Shown here one piece after another: positions 9,883-23,100 of a stretch of DNA of 64,000 nt; positions within the stretch are counted from its first letter, which is position 1; every line of letters begins with the position of its first letter. The notes under the pieces are model-generated. The model was not told the origin of the DNA and made no database searches. It worked only from the letters and a program-made list of their open reading frames with translations. The translations under genes were made by a program, and so were the position numbers. The DNA comes from Loxodes magnus (Eukaryota > Ciliophora > Karyorelictea > Loxodida > Loxodidae), in the NCBI GenBank assembly GCA_946699065.1, contig CAMPDV010000098.1:434001-498000 (forward strand). The letters are read 5' to 3'.

Positions 9883-11331
9883 TCATCTTTTCTTACTTTT
9901 CTATTTCTTTTTATTCCCTTGAACTAAAACTATCGAAGAGTTCTAAAACATTTCTTAGTTGTTTTCCATCTTTTGATGAAACTCTAACTCTTTTATTTAC
10001 TATTTCAATTCATTAATTTCGTTTTCTGCTTCTTGATTCCATTCATATACTTTTTTACTGGTGGATTGCTATTTTTCCCTTAGTTTTTCCTAAAACATTA
10101 AGTTTATTTTCTCTTCCATTTCTATCTTTTAAAGTAACTGTTGCTTTTCCTCTTCTAACTACTTTTGTATCTCTTCTTGCTTATTGATTCTTTCCTGTCT
10201 ATTCTTTTTTTTATTTATTTGCTTATTCATTTTAATTATCCTTTAGTTTAATGTAGCCTCTTTATTTTACAGCATTTAAACATAATGTTCTCTGGATGCT
10301 TCGAGTTAAGTAGTTAGCAGCTGATTATATTCTAAAGTGATAGCTTCCAGCTTTTTATTGAATAAGGTTCTTTAATCTAATTTACTGATATCGCCTGATT
10401 GTACTTACTGCTATTACTGCTAGATGTCTTATATATCTTCTTACATTCCTATCAATTTTCCATCCACGTTGTTTATGATAACTCTATGCAGATTTTGCTA
10501 AGAAGCGTAATCCCATATTAGTTAGCTGTTCAAATTTTTACTATAGACATGTTGAGATTCATTGTAATGGAGAATTGCATGCTCCTAGCATCCTACGTTT
10601 CCACATAATAAGCAAAGCCATAATTCTGAATTATTAACGCTATTGTTACAAAGGTCACATTTTACTTCCTCAGGAGGCGAAATGTGATATCTGCACACAG
10701 GACATGTTTGTTCATGCCATTCTAATAAACATTTCCAATGGAATCTATGCCCACAAAGAACAAAAAGAGTATATTAAATATCCAAAGAAATATGCTAGAA
10801 CAATATTGGAGGCTAAATTGGTTAAAAGCCAAGCTGCTTTTGTTCTAATATCTTTTCAAAGGCATCTAGACAAATCGGACACTTTTCCTCCTTAAACTTT
10901 TAAGGAGTCAAATTAATCCATGACTTGAATAAAATTTCAGGCGAACTAAACTAAGAATTTTCCAAGTTTTAGTCAATATCAGAAATAGAAATCTGCTAGA
11001 CAAAGCGTAGTTAGCATTTATCTTATTCAATGGAGTTAAATTCTTTTCCATTAAACTGCTAATAAAACTCTATTGCTATTTACGTATTCTTCATTTTCAG
11101 GAGGATTAGATAATCACAAGGCGATGCACAGTTTAACACTCTCATTTCATCTATATTTTACTCAAATTCTTCAACGAATTTACAGAACTCTGGAGCATAA
11201 ATATGGCAAGGAATATCAGTAGCTAGAATATAAGGACTTTGGATTTCTTCAAAGTTAACTTCATCATAGACTTCAATATATCCTGTGTGCAGCTCTATTT
11301 TAGGATTTCCGATTCAATACTAAATCTTCAT
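9883..11331 (-). CDS. BRAP: BRAP2-type E3 ubiquitin ligase (RING-H2 + UBP zinc finger + coiled coil)
   Basis: 482 aa, no intron, TGA stop at 9883. Domain order matches BRCA1-associated protein 2: an RRM-like N-terminal domain (about 1-120), a RING from CPICLDAF near residue 151 to CPVCRY near 212 with LCGHRFHWKCLLEW between, a UBP zinc finger from CDLCNN to CGNVGCQEH (about 224-290), then a long coiled coil (about 330-450) and the basic end SSIVLVQGNKKKQKSKKR. The RING has an unusual insert of about 30 residues between its first Cys pair and the CGH motif. In other eukaryotes BRAP2 binds ubiquitin and nuclear localisation signals and tunes Ras/MAPK signalling. Start ATG 11331. Confidence 0.93.
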
Positions 11332-11388
11332 ATTAAATTATGTTTATTAGTCAAACTAAAATTCAACTATTTCCTTTTTCTTTAATTA

Positions 11389-11604
11389 TCATAATATAAC
11401 CTTAATTTACTATATAGGTAGATTAAAACTACCTACCTTTATACAAAACTGAATAAGAAGATTAATCTCATTGAGTAACTTATTATCTTGCTCAAGAACT
11501 GGTGACTTTCAATATAAATTACCTTAAGCACATTGAGCCTTCTACTATTCCTTCTTTAAATTTGTCTAAATTCAATCATTATTAATTTTATTTATGCTAG
11601 CCAT
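11389..11604 (-). CDS. Small helical protein, hypothetical
   Basis: 71 aa from ATG 11604 (MASINKINNDWIQTNLKKEQ) to TGA 11389-11391. Heptad-like hydrophobic spacing (VLEQDNKLLNEINLLIQFCI) suggests a short coiled coil. One in-frame TGA reads as Trp in each half. It lies directly upstream of BRAP2 on the same strand. Its short length means chance cannot be excluded. Confidence 0.4.
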
Positions 11605-14394
11605 TAAATAAAATCTAGTTACACTTAATATTGACTAATTATTAGATTTATAGAAAAGTGTTTATAGTGTAACTGTGTAGGCTACTATTGCTTATATAAA
11701 GATATAAGTCTTAAAATACTTCCTTGGCTATTCTTATCCTATTTTATGTATACCAGCTATTAAAAATTACTTGTAAATATAAAATTAATCATAGTTATTC
11801 ATTTTTGCCTTTAAATTAAGTTGTTTGACGTTTTAAAAATTTTAATTTTTAAGGCCATAAATCATCTTTAGGATATTCCTGGAAATGATTTTTAATACTG
11901 TTAGCTTTTGTAATTTTTGTAATTTTTAAATCAGTCTTTAATACTCTGAATCAGTACTAGATCTAAAGATGTTTCTCATACCTTCCATTACTTTTATTGA
12001 TCTAAACCACGCGAAATATATTGAATACCTTGTTTTCTCTAAAGCTTATTGTTTCCTTCTAATGTTTTATTCTCTTCTAACCTATTTATTCAATACTCAA
12101 GATAGATCTCTGTTTCTATGATAGATAGAAAAGTAGTGCATTTAGAAGTGTTTACAGTAAAGCGTTATATTAACTATCTCCTTTTTGAATTAATTCCCTC
12201 TAGCTTATCTAACTATTCAATTTTTACGCTTAGATCTATAAAAGAGAAAGCAAATAGTAAATCCTATCTAAATTGAGTTTATCTGGAATAAGAAATAGAG
12301 AGAAGGTATTAATAATGGTATAAAGTTAAAATTATGTATTCTAGTTATCTAAATATTGCTAAAAGCTAGTACTATGTATCTTACCATTCAAAGCGTTTGC
12401 ATCAATAAATAACAATATTGGCGCTCTATTAGTGGATAATTTAAATTGAGAGATAGGCTAAATATAGTCAGAATCTCAAGTTAAAAGCTATAAAGCATAA
12501 ACACATAAAATCAATTTCTACTAACTTTGCTTGAAGTAGGAAAATGGCTATTAGCAATAGACTTGAACTAAAATCCTTTCATATTAAACTATACTTTAAA
12601 TAATATAATCAAACATAGCTAAAGGTTATGCATATCTAATAATACTTTAAAAGAATAATATTTAAAATAGTTCTATTAAGAAAGATTATAAGCTCTACTA
12701 AAAATACAGTGTAAGCATAATGCTCTTATTAGTACTAAAATAGTTTGTTTGGAGTATAAATATAAGTTGTAATCCTTATAGAGCATTTAACTTGCTTGAT
12801 TTAGGAACTATAGTCAGCAATGAATAGTTCTAATCTTAGGAATAATCCCTTAAGTTTTATAGATTTGATTTTAGCGGTTCTATCTATAAACTCATTTGCT
12901 TAACCTCTTTTTTATATTTCTAGATAATTATTTACTAAAGATATTCAAATCTTAAATTTTAAGTCACTTATTACATACTAATCAAGAAAAAAAAAGATCC
13001 AAAAATTCTCTCAAATTTAAATATTTGGAATTCCTCATTTTCTTTTCATTTTATAAAAGAAAGATCTTTAATAATAAAATTTACTTCTATGTTTATCTCT
13101 AAAGCTCCTTTAATTACTTCAAAAATCATATAATCCCTCACAACTATGATAAACTTAATCCCTCTCCTAATTAAACCCTTCTAACAAACTCTCCAATCTA
13201 TAAAGCAAAACTATAATATTCTTATTTCAAATGCTGATTATCTATCTTTGAATAACTATATAATCTAACTATTTATAATGATAAAATACTACTAAGGATG
13301 ATAAATTAGCTGTATATATAATAAATAAAGCTTACCTTATAATTTCAAATTTATATTTAAAACTGTATTTCTATCTTCCTCCTTAATAGATGGTTGCTAT
13401 ATTTTTGCCTATTTATCTAGATTTATAAGGGAATAAGTTAGTCTACTTTCTATTATTTGTAAGTTCCATCCTAATACCTTTCATAACCTTATAAAGCAAA
13501 AGTTTAAACAATTAACTTAAGTATATTTATCTATTGAAAATCCTTTGTGTAACTTTAAGTCTGCCAATAATCTTTAGCCTTCTAGTTATCTCTAATAATA
13601 TCTTAATAAAAGGAAACTAGTAAAACTATGCTGCTTATCTTATTCACTTTACTATTCTTAAAGTAGTCATTAGTATTTATCATTCTAGCCTTTAGATTAT
13701 AAACCTCTCTTCCATTTTAAGCTTCATACTTTGCTTACTTATAAGATAGAGAGTAAGTTTTAATGATTTGGATATCTTTATAACTTAATTCAGCTGCTTA
13801 TGCCCTTTGAAATATATAAAGGAGTCTAGTATTAAAAGCAAGGTGATACTCTATACTCTATGCTCAATCTTATGAATTTAAATATTACCTAACTATATAA
13901 AAATCTGAACTCAGTCTTAAAAAAGAGATAAGTAGAAGGTATTAAAGGAGAGCTTAGTATAATGAATGCTATTATAATAATAGTAAGTAACTTTAATGAT
14001 CATTAATATAGAAGAGCATCTAGTTATATAGCTAGTCTAATTAAAGCTAGGGGTATTAAACTAATCGCTTAGGACTAAATATAACCAAAATGTATTTTGA
14101 AAGAATCTTCTATAATAAGTTGCTGTTCTAGTATGATAAAGTTGGGATATTGTCATTAATAAGAAAATTCCCTTTAAGTTTGCATAAAAGACTATAAACA
14201 GTTAAATATATTAAAATAGGTATTAAGGTTTGCTAGTAAACTTAGCAAAGGGAATAGAAACCTAAATTAGATAATAGATAAATAGTAATTCAGCCAGTAA
14301 GAGAATAGAAGACTATTTCTCTTTCATAAGAGGAAGAGGATTGAATAACATATTACTGCAGAAATGTTTTAATCATTATCATTTAAAATAAAAT
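11605..14394. other. Gene-poor AT-rich stretch
   Basis: About 2.8 kb. All frames on both strands are broken or low in complexity, and AGCTT/AAGCT-like words are frequent. I see no conserved protein, RNA gene or clear repeat array. It could hold decayed sequence. Confidence 0.5.
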
Positions 14395-15246
14395 ATGAAA
14401 TTGAGAAAAAATTTGAAATTGAGCCCTATTGACTAGCAGTTTAGTCATAATAGACCTTAATCAAGTAGAATGAACAGTCATAATTCTAACCACAAAGCCT
14501 TGCAAACCTAATTAATAAACTAACTATCTCCATAGCCCTACTCTAAGCTAAATTAAAACAGGATATCTAATATGTTTGATTAATAATTTGGATTTGAAGG
14601 CTAAGTGAAGATAAGATAAGTGAAGATTATTTAGATTAAATAAAGCTTAGGACTTAAAACCTAAAAAAGAAAGCTTAACTTATAATAGAACTAGAAATCT
14701 CCTCCTATCTTAAAAAATTAAAGTATTAATCCATTTCTAGAAGCAGAAATAAAGAATTAAGAATCATAAAAGCTTTTTACTAAAAGGTGTGATAATATTC
14801 CTATTGGATGTGGAATTAATGAGAGAGTTAGTCCGAAATTTATTACTCTTAAAGACTATTTTATTAATAGAAGTGCTCCATGAGTGATAAACTAAGACGA
14901 AAAAATAGAAGGAATGAGAAAAAGCTTATAGTCAAGAAAAGGAACAAGAGAAGGCTTTAGAAGAGGCTTAACCTGCTCTTAAAGCAACTTGATAGATCCT
15001 AATTTCCTATAAAGTACAATAAATAACGCTTAAGGAATTAAGGTTCATACTTTAACTAGGTAAGCCATTCTATCTTAGGAGTTAGTCAAGAAATCACATG
15101 AGGAAAGCAAAATTGAATTTTATTACAGCTGAGAAGAAAAAAGAGCTATGATGTTCTATATCTTTGTTAATTATTATATAATTTCAACTTTGTGGATTAT
15201 CCATTCTACTCCAAATAAATCAAGTGTCATCTTAATCTGCAGATGA
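14395..15246 (+). CDS. Hypothetical protein, Lys/Gln/Asn-rich
   Basis: 283 aa from ATG 14395 (MKLRKNLKLSPIDQQ) to TGA 15244. The N-terminal half is basic and Gln/Asn-rich and probably disordered. The middle looks ordered (KRCDNIPIGCGINERVSPKF), followed by an Arg/Lys stretch (MRKSLQSRKGTREGFRRG), then a hydrophobic end FYIFVNYYIISTLWIIHS that may be a membrane span or a buried helix. Three TGA codons would read as Trp. Alternative splicing at the 3' end cannot be excluded. No family recognised. Confidence 0.6.
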
Positions 15247-17116
15247 TAGTATTAAATAAAGTAAAACTTAAGATTCTTAATTATATTAAGAAGATAAAAG
15301 GTACAAATTAAGGTTAAAATATAGCTATCTATTAGAAAGCTTCAGTTTAAATAACCTATTGCCAAGTATATTCTAGTCTTCTAGGTATTTAAAAAAAAAG
15401 TTTTAGTCTAATTATAAACTTAACAAAGAGCTTCAAAATAATAATTTCAGTGCTTAAAGAGCCTATAAACGAAAGCTTTAAAAATGATTATATAAAGAAT
15501 TTTAGTCTTTGAAAGTAAAATAAAAAGAAGAATAAGAAAAGTTTAATTAAATTAGAACTTCTTTAGCTCCATCATATTGTAATGCTACCTTTAGACTTGA
15601 CATTCGAATAAGGATTTTTAACTTTAAGTTTTTATATTCCTTTGTACTAACTCAAGTTTTTATAGTTATCGATGAAACTTAATCGGTTAATCTAGATTTG
15701 GTATAAAAATTTAATAATATGATGAAGAGTAAACCTTATAGATATAAAGCTAATGATCAAATAGATATAATATACTATGAGCGAAATTCTTACTAAAGCA
15801 TAAATCTAATAATTTGGTGCTAGCTTATCTTCTAATCTTGGAACTTAGAGGCATTAGTGTTAGTTCCATTATAATATCAATTTCTCTGCTTTTAATTTTT
15901 TTTTTCATATATTCCTCCAAATTATCTTATTAATACTCCCTTTGCATTCCTTTAGAATGCAATAAATTATTAATATCTCTTATTCAGTTTTTAATTTAGA
16001 GACTTTGTATAGCGAGTATTGTATATATTATTGGATAAAGTAGATGCATTTCCAAAATATTACAGTTATAAGAATAAACACTCTAAAGAGCAATAAGTTG
16101 CTATGAAAAGCGCTTATATATATCTAAATCTTTCTATTCCTCAGCACAGTCATATTATATTCTTACCTTTATTATAACGAAGTAAGATTAATGATGTATA
16201 TATTACCTCTAACTAGCTTTAAATAGTGATTTCTACAATTTCTGACTATTAGATTTGTAATAATTCAAAGCTTACTAGTTGTTCCTTTCAATTTTTTATA
16301 TTGAAGTAAGTTCAAAAATATTGTAAGTTCTTCTTAGAGCTTAATTACTCCTATAAATGATTGCTATGTAGTTTACTTTTACGATCTTCAAATTGGTATT
16401 AATTTAGATTTATTTATTAATATGCTTTAGATACTAAACTAAGATAAGGAAGATACTTTAAGCTAAGAAATTATAATCAGGACCCTTTTGAAGCAATTTA
16501 TCAAATGGTAACACAAAATGCTCCTTAAAAGTGGGTTCTATCAATCTCCAGAAGAAAGCAAAAGACAAATTTTTAATTATAATGCTAATTGATTAAGGAA
16601 ACTAGTTCTGAAATGAGTTACATTACTCTAGCTCCTTAGTGAAGATATAAGAGTCTAATATTTTAAGTGGTGGTTTAAATTTAATGCTTAAGATCTATAA
16701 TTTAAAGACAAATCTTTATTATGAAAACTTCCTAATTCCAAAGGAGTAAATTGGCTATATAAAAATAAACAAAGCGACGTTATACGAAAAAAAAATTAGT
16801 TTGAAAATATAAATTTAGCATAAGCTTAAGCTTTCTAAAAGAGAGCTTAATAAGATTTAATAGCTTGATTCTCTTTTCTTAAGTAAATTCATTTTATTTC
16901 TAAATTAAAAGAGATTTAATCATTATTTGATTAACTTAACTATAAGGTAGATTAGAGATCAGTGGTATTAAAGATGTGCCTCTGGTTTATAAATTTAGCA
17001 AATATTGTAATTGGTTTTTCCTTGATTTTATACTAAAGTAGGTATGCCTTAATATTAGCTTTTGATAAGCTTAAGCTTTACGATTTAAGATAAAGCATAT
17101 TTATTAATTTTATAAT
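15247..17116. other. Intergenic, AT-rich
   Basis: Roughly 1.9 kb with no frame that looks like protein on either strand. It contains the upstream flank of VPS13. Confidence 0.5.
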
Positions 17117-20100
17117 ATGAATACCGTATTCGCTAGTGTGTTGAATAAAACACTTGGAGGATTCGTTGAAAACTTAGATTCGAGATAGCTTAATCTTTCG
17201 ATGTTTTCGGGTAAGATTAAACTAGAAAGACTGAAAGTGAAGCCACAGTTCATTGATGATATGAATTTTCCTTTTTAGCTTGTAACAGGCTACTGTGGAA
17301 AAATTCATATAGAAATACCTTGGCTAAGTTTGGGATCTTCGCCTCTTATTATTGAAGTTAGTGATATCTTTCTGCAGATTAAGCCAAAAAGTTCTGATAA
17401 ATGGGACGCAAATCTAGTTAGAAGGCAAATAGAGAGTAGTAAATAAGCTTCTCTCAGAAATTTTGAGTTTCTGCATACAGAACAAGAAGCATCATCCTAA
17501 AGTTCAGGATGGATGGGAAACTTCGTCCAAAAGATAATAGATAACGTGTAAATAACAGTTAATAATGTCTATATTCGATATGAGGATGATATCTCCTCAG
17601 TTAAGCCATTTGCAATAGGAGTGATTTTGTAAGCTCTTATTATCTAAACTTGCAACGAAGAATGGAAAGTTTAATATGTATCAAATCAGAATTTAGCTCG
17701 TAAGATTATTAGCATTGCAAACTTTAGTTTGTTCTTAGATTACGAAAATCCCACTTTCGTCAAGTAAAGTGATTTTGTATCCTGAAGTTCAGACGAAACA
17801 GACTAAAATTTCCGATAAAAGCATAGCTTTATGGTTAAACCTTCTTCTGTTGATATTAAAATCATACTTAATAGGAAAATAGAGCCTGACTATGAATACC
17901 CAGCTATAAAGTGCGAAATAAATTAGTTTGGAACTATGACTTAAGCAATAGAATGCCCCCATATAACACACTTACTTAAGTTCTTAGAGTTCTTAGGAAT
18001 TTACAGTGTTTACTAGTAAGGAGTGAGTGCAAAGTTCAAGTGAAAGACATTAGAGATAGAAGATTCATTGGAGTATATGTAGATTTATCAAGAATACAGA
18101 TAATCTCTTGGAGATGATAAGAAAAGCAGTCCTCTTGCTGAAAATTTAGTTATGATTGAAGGAGGGTATTAGATCAATGATTTAATAGGAAGTAGATAAG
18201 CAGCACTTTTATAATTGAAATTCATAAAATAAATAGAAGCCAAAAATAAGGAAATTACTGAGATATAAAGTAAACAAGTTGAAGGATATGGATCTATGTT
18301 TAAAGGATATGTTGGATTAGGTAAATCGAAGGATTAGAAGCAAAAAGAGTAATAAGAATCAGATTAAAAGATTTTATAGTTAGTAGATGAAATTTCCAAA
18401 CTAGAGGAGAAAATTAAGGAAATGCAATAAAATTTGCAATCTTATATTTAATATGAAGAAAACTCATCTCCTCCATAATATCCAGAAGATTACATTAGCA
18501 TGGAAATTATACTTAATTTTTCTAAAATAAAACTGCAAATTTCGGAAAAAAACGAAGAGAAACTAATTTCTTGTAGCATTCGTAAGCTTAAAATATGCTA
18601 TCAAGCCAAAGAAAAGTCTATGATTGTAACTTTACAGCTTGGAAGGGCTTACTCTAAAGATCATGTTGTTAAAAGTGAGGCTTTTCCTTTTCTATCTAAT
18701 ATAAATAAAGAGTCTGCAAATTAAGACTATTCTCTAAATTTGAGGTACGAGACCAATCCTAATACCATGAAGTAAGCAGACTTAATTTTAGAGCTTAAGA
18801 TTTTAACTTCATTTGATTTATTCATAAACTAGTAAGTTTTCTTTACACAGCGAATCTATTTTATATTTCTAATAGGTTTTGATTGACGCTATGAATGTAT
18901 AAGTAGATCTTAGTCAATATAGTAAAGCAGCTGAGAACTTGGCATTAGAATATGTCCAAGTTGGAAAGACTGCAGTTAAAAATGTGGTTAAAGGTAATTT
19001 TAATAGATATGGAATGTTCATTAACATAGAAGTTGAGTCCCCTACTTTAATTATTCCTTTAAATATAAGGTCACTTCAGGAAAGAGTTTTTGTCATAGAC
19101 ATTGGCAAATTTTTCCTTAAGTCAGATTTAAGACATTATGAGCAAAGCATTGATTACAACTAAATAAGCGATGAGGCATAACTCTATGACGTTTAGAGAG
19201 TCACTCTTCAAAATTTTTCAATATTCATTTGTCCAACCCTTCCAAACTATAACGTTCAAGATTTTTCGACTTAAGAGCAGTTTATGATAGTAGACAATTC
19301 TAGTTTCTCTTTAGAAATGAAGAGCTGCTTAACTCCATTACATCCTATTTTTCCAACTGTAAAAATAGACTCTGAAATACCTTAGATAAACTTAACTTTA
19401 TCTGACCAACTATTAAGATTCGCTTTTCTCTATTTAGAAAATTTTAAAGAAGTCTATTAAGAAATGGCCAAAAACTTAAATCCAAAAAATAAAGCCTCAC
19501 CAGACAATTAGCTCTTACAAGATATAAACACAAGCTTGATTGAACTAGAATTTGAAAATGCAAATGAAGAGCTAAAGTAGATAACAAAAGAGTAAAGTAT
19601 CGTTAATTCTGAGTTTAATTTTGTGCTTAAAAAAATGAGATGTCAGCTAGAAACGTAAAAGAAAATAATATTGGATTCTGAGATCCATAATATTTAACTT
19701 AATTTTGACACTGGGAAAAAGGGATAAATGAAGATGGTTATGATTCTCGAAAGCTTTTACGTTCAGGACAAAATTTCTGACTTATAACCAGCTTTCCGAT
19801 TTTTAGCAGCTAATCCTAAGCATAGTGGATAAGAAATTTAATAAAGAGATTCTAAAAACTTTCAAGTGGCTGAACTTAAAAAGACGAGTCCTCCTTTAAC
19901 GGACCGGTTTTACTCAGCTGAAGAAGATTAAGAAGAAAGTACGATGGAGCCAAATAAAACTGAAAGCTCGCTAGCATAAATAATAAATTAAACCTAGATA
20001 AGTTAAAAGGGATTTTAAGAGGAAAACAATTAGATTTATATAAAAATTCTATCAAGCACTGAAAAAATGATTATCAATACCTCAGTAAATGATCTAAGAG

Positions 20101-23100
20101 TCATTTTAAGTTTCAAAACCATTATTTAGCTTGCATAATGGTTTTATGTTCCTTATAAAGAAGTTAATCAAGAAATCAAAGCTTAGAAAACCAAAAAAAA
20201 AATAAAGACCAAGAATATGTTATTTGCTGCTATGTACAATAACTTATCCATGAAGTTTGATGAAGTGTCAGAGAAAAAAAACTTATAATTGCAATTGAGT
20301 TAGAAGTAGAAGTAGGAAGAAGAAGCTTTAAAAAAGGTAAAAAGCTTTAGAGAGTCTAAGAGTGCACTTAAGATTAATTTCTCTTTTAGTAATTTCGAAT
20401 TTTGAATGGTTTAAAAGCCAAATGAGGAAAAATCTCTAGTGTTCGAATTCCATTATAGTATTTTTGGAAAATATGAAAAAATCATAAAGAAGCAAATTGG
20501 TCTGGATTAAAACAACTAGGCTTTGCTAATTAAAGACTATTAATACTTCGATTAAGGATTCTTATAAACTAATTAAGTCTGAGCTCATCTTGGATTAGTA
20601 CAAGACAATAAGATCTAAAAAGAAAGTTCTATTGAGATGATTAAACCTTGCAGAATGATTTGTCTCTTTGAAATCAAAGGCTTAGAAAAGAGCTAAATCT
20701 ATCAAATCTAAATAGATATTGAGAGCATTTAAATAACCTTTGGATATCTAGAAATCTTATTCTTTAACGATTTAAAAACTTAGCTCTCTTACTTCTTCTA
20801 GAACATAATTCCTAAGGAAGACAAAATGGATAGATAGAAAAAGATTTAAGATCAACTTTAAAAAGCATTCTAAGAAGCAGATATCGTTTAAAAGGAAAAG
20901 GAAAAAGTAGAGGATTAAGTAAAATTAATAGCAGACGTAAAATTAAATCTATCAGGAGTCAAAATAATTCTACTAGATGATACTTAGGCAATTAAATACC
21001 AATTGTTCTATATGCATTTACATAAAATATTAGTTAACTATGAAATGAACACCCAGCCATAGAAAAGTGATGAAAAGTATTTTTATCTTTGAATATAATT
21101 TGGTATAGAATCCGAGTTTTATAATATGTAAGTATGCGCATGGGAACCTGTAATTGAAGATTGGAGTGCTAATATAGAAGCAAGTTAAAAATCCTTAAAG
21201 CACCCTTTCGTAATTAACTTCAATAGCGATTAGATTTTTGATGTTAATTTTTCCTTTGCAAGTAAGTATTTAAATTATAGTGGTTGAAAGCTCAATGAAG
21301 TATGTTAAAAATTTCAGCAAACATATGAATGAAAAAGAAAGCTTGAACACTGATTAAGTTAATATTGGTTTAGAAAATACAGAAAAGAACTTTGTGATAT
21401 ATAAAGTAAAAAATGAATTAGGAGTTCCTATAAAAGTGTGAATTGAAGAGGAGCTACTCTTCTTAGATAAAACAGTGTGGAATCTTAAAGGCTAAGATGA
21501 AATAAAATTTACAGAAAATGTAAAATCAAAGTAATAAATTTCTAAAGTACCTTTCGAAATATCTAAGAAGCAATAATCCATAATGATAGGAATAGAAATT
21601 GGTGACTTAAAATAGAAAATTCATAATATTCCAGTGGATATTATTTCTACTAAAGCTTACCGCGTCAAAGAAGAATAAGATATTAGCTTTTTCAAAATGT
21701 CAGGATTTATTATCTCTGTTCAAGCGAAGGGTAATACTCGTCTTATTTTGGTTTAATCACATTTAGTCTTTACTAATAACATTAACAGAACTCTATATTT
21801 AAAAGTGGAGTAAGATCCAAACAAGCCTGACCAAGACAATGAAAGTTTAGAAGTAAAGTCAAAGTAATCAGTATTTATGCCTTTCTTATGGTCTGTAAAG
21901 CAGAAGCTATTAATCTCCTTAGATTCTAAAATTGATTTCTAAGAACTGGTTTCTAATATTTATCTAGAATTAAGTGTATAACGAAGTAGAATAGAAGGAA
22001 AGACATTCAGTCTAGGTGAAAAATAGATTTCAATGGATATTGTTACTTATAAATGTGACTAAGAAGAGGAAAACTTACTGATTAACTAAACTCATATCAT
22101 CTTCAATTTCCCCTTAATCATACGAAATTTAATTCCTTTTGATCTCTAATTATGCTAAAAAATATATGGCAATGAAGAGTATCTTATCCAGAATTTTTTA
22201 CCTACTAAAGACGAAGAAATATAAGAGTTATCGAAGAATTAAGAAGATAAGAAAATTTACTTCAAACTAATGGGATGAGGAACACATTAAGATAATTGCA
22301 ACTTAGTTAGCTAAGAAATATAAGTTTCAGACTTTATTCAGAATAAGGATTTAGTTCTAGAGTTTAGAAATATATAAACTAAAAATTAAAGCCAACTATA
22401 AAAGGAAGAAGAGGATATTTAAATTAAAAAACGAAAAATTTCAAATATTGAAAGACCTTTTAATAATAATTAATTAAAACCTTATCAACGTACAGTTTCA
22501 AATATGGAAGTTCTACTTAATAAAAAAACAACTTAGTAGTTATAGAAAGTTAAATTGTAAATATATTGCCATAAAGAATAAAACATTCTGAAGAAGACTG
22601 ATCATATAGATTTTACTTTAAGAAAGGTAGTATAACAGAGAATAGAAAGCCGGGAATTTATGTTTTACTCTAAGTATTGGATAGTAAATAAAACGAATCT
22701 AGATTTGGATATTGGTGGACTAAATATTATGTAGAAAATTGAAGGAAGAAATATAAAATTATATAGTAGTCCTAAAGAGCAGTAGTCTAAAACTTAAATA
22801 TGCTTATCTGGTGAGATTTAAAACGAATGAACTAAATAGTTTTCACTAGAGTCAGTTGGAACTGCAGGTTGTTAAATACTTAAGGGGAAAAAATAAGATT
22901 CCTCTCAAGAACCAGATTATAAATATATTGGAATTAAAGTCTAAAATGCTACAGCTCCCTTCGTTTTCACAAAGGTAATTACAATTGTACCGAGATATTA
23001 AATTAGAAATTGCTTGAAGCATTCAATCTAAATTAAATAGAAAGATGGATCTTCATAAGTACAAATTGATAGTGATGGTAAGTGATAAACATTCAATTTC

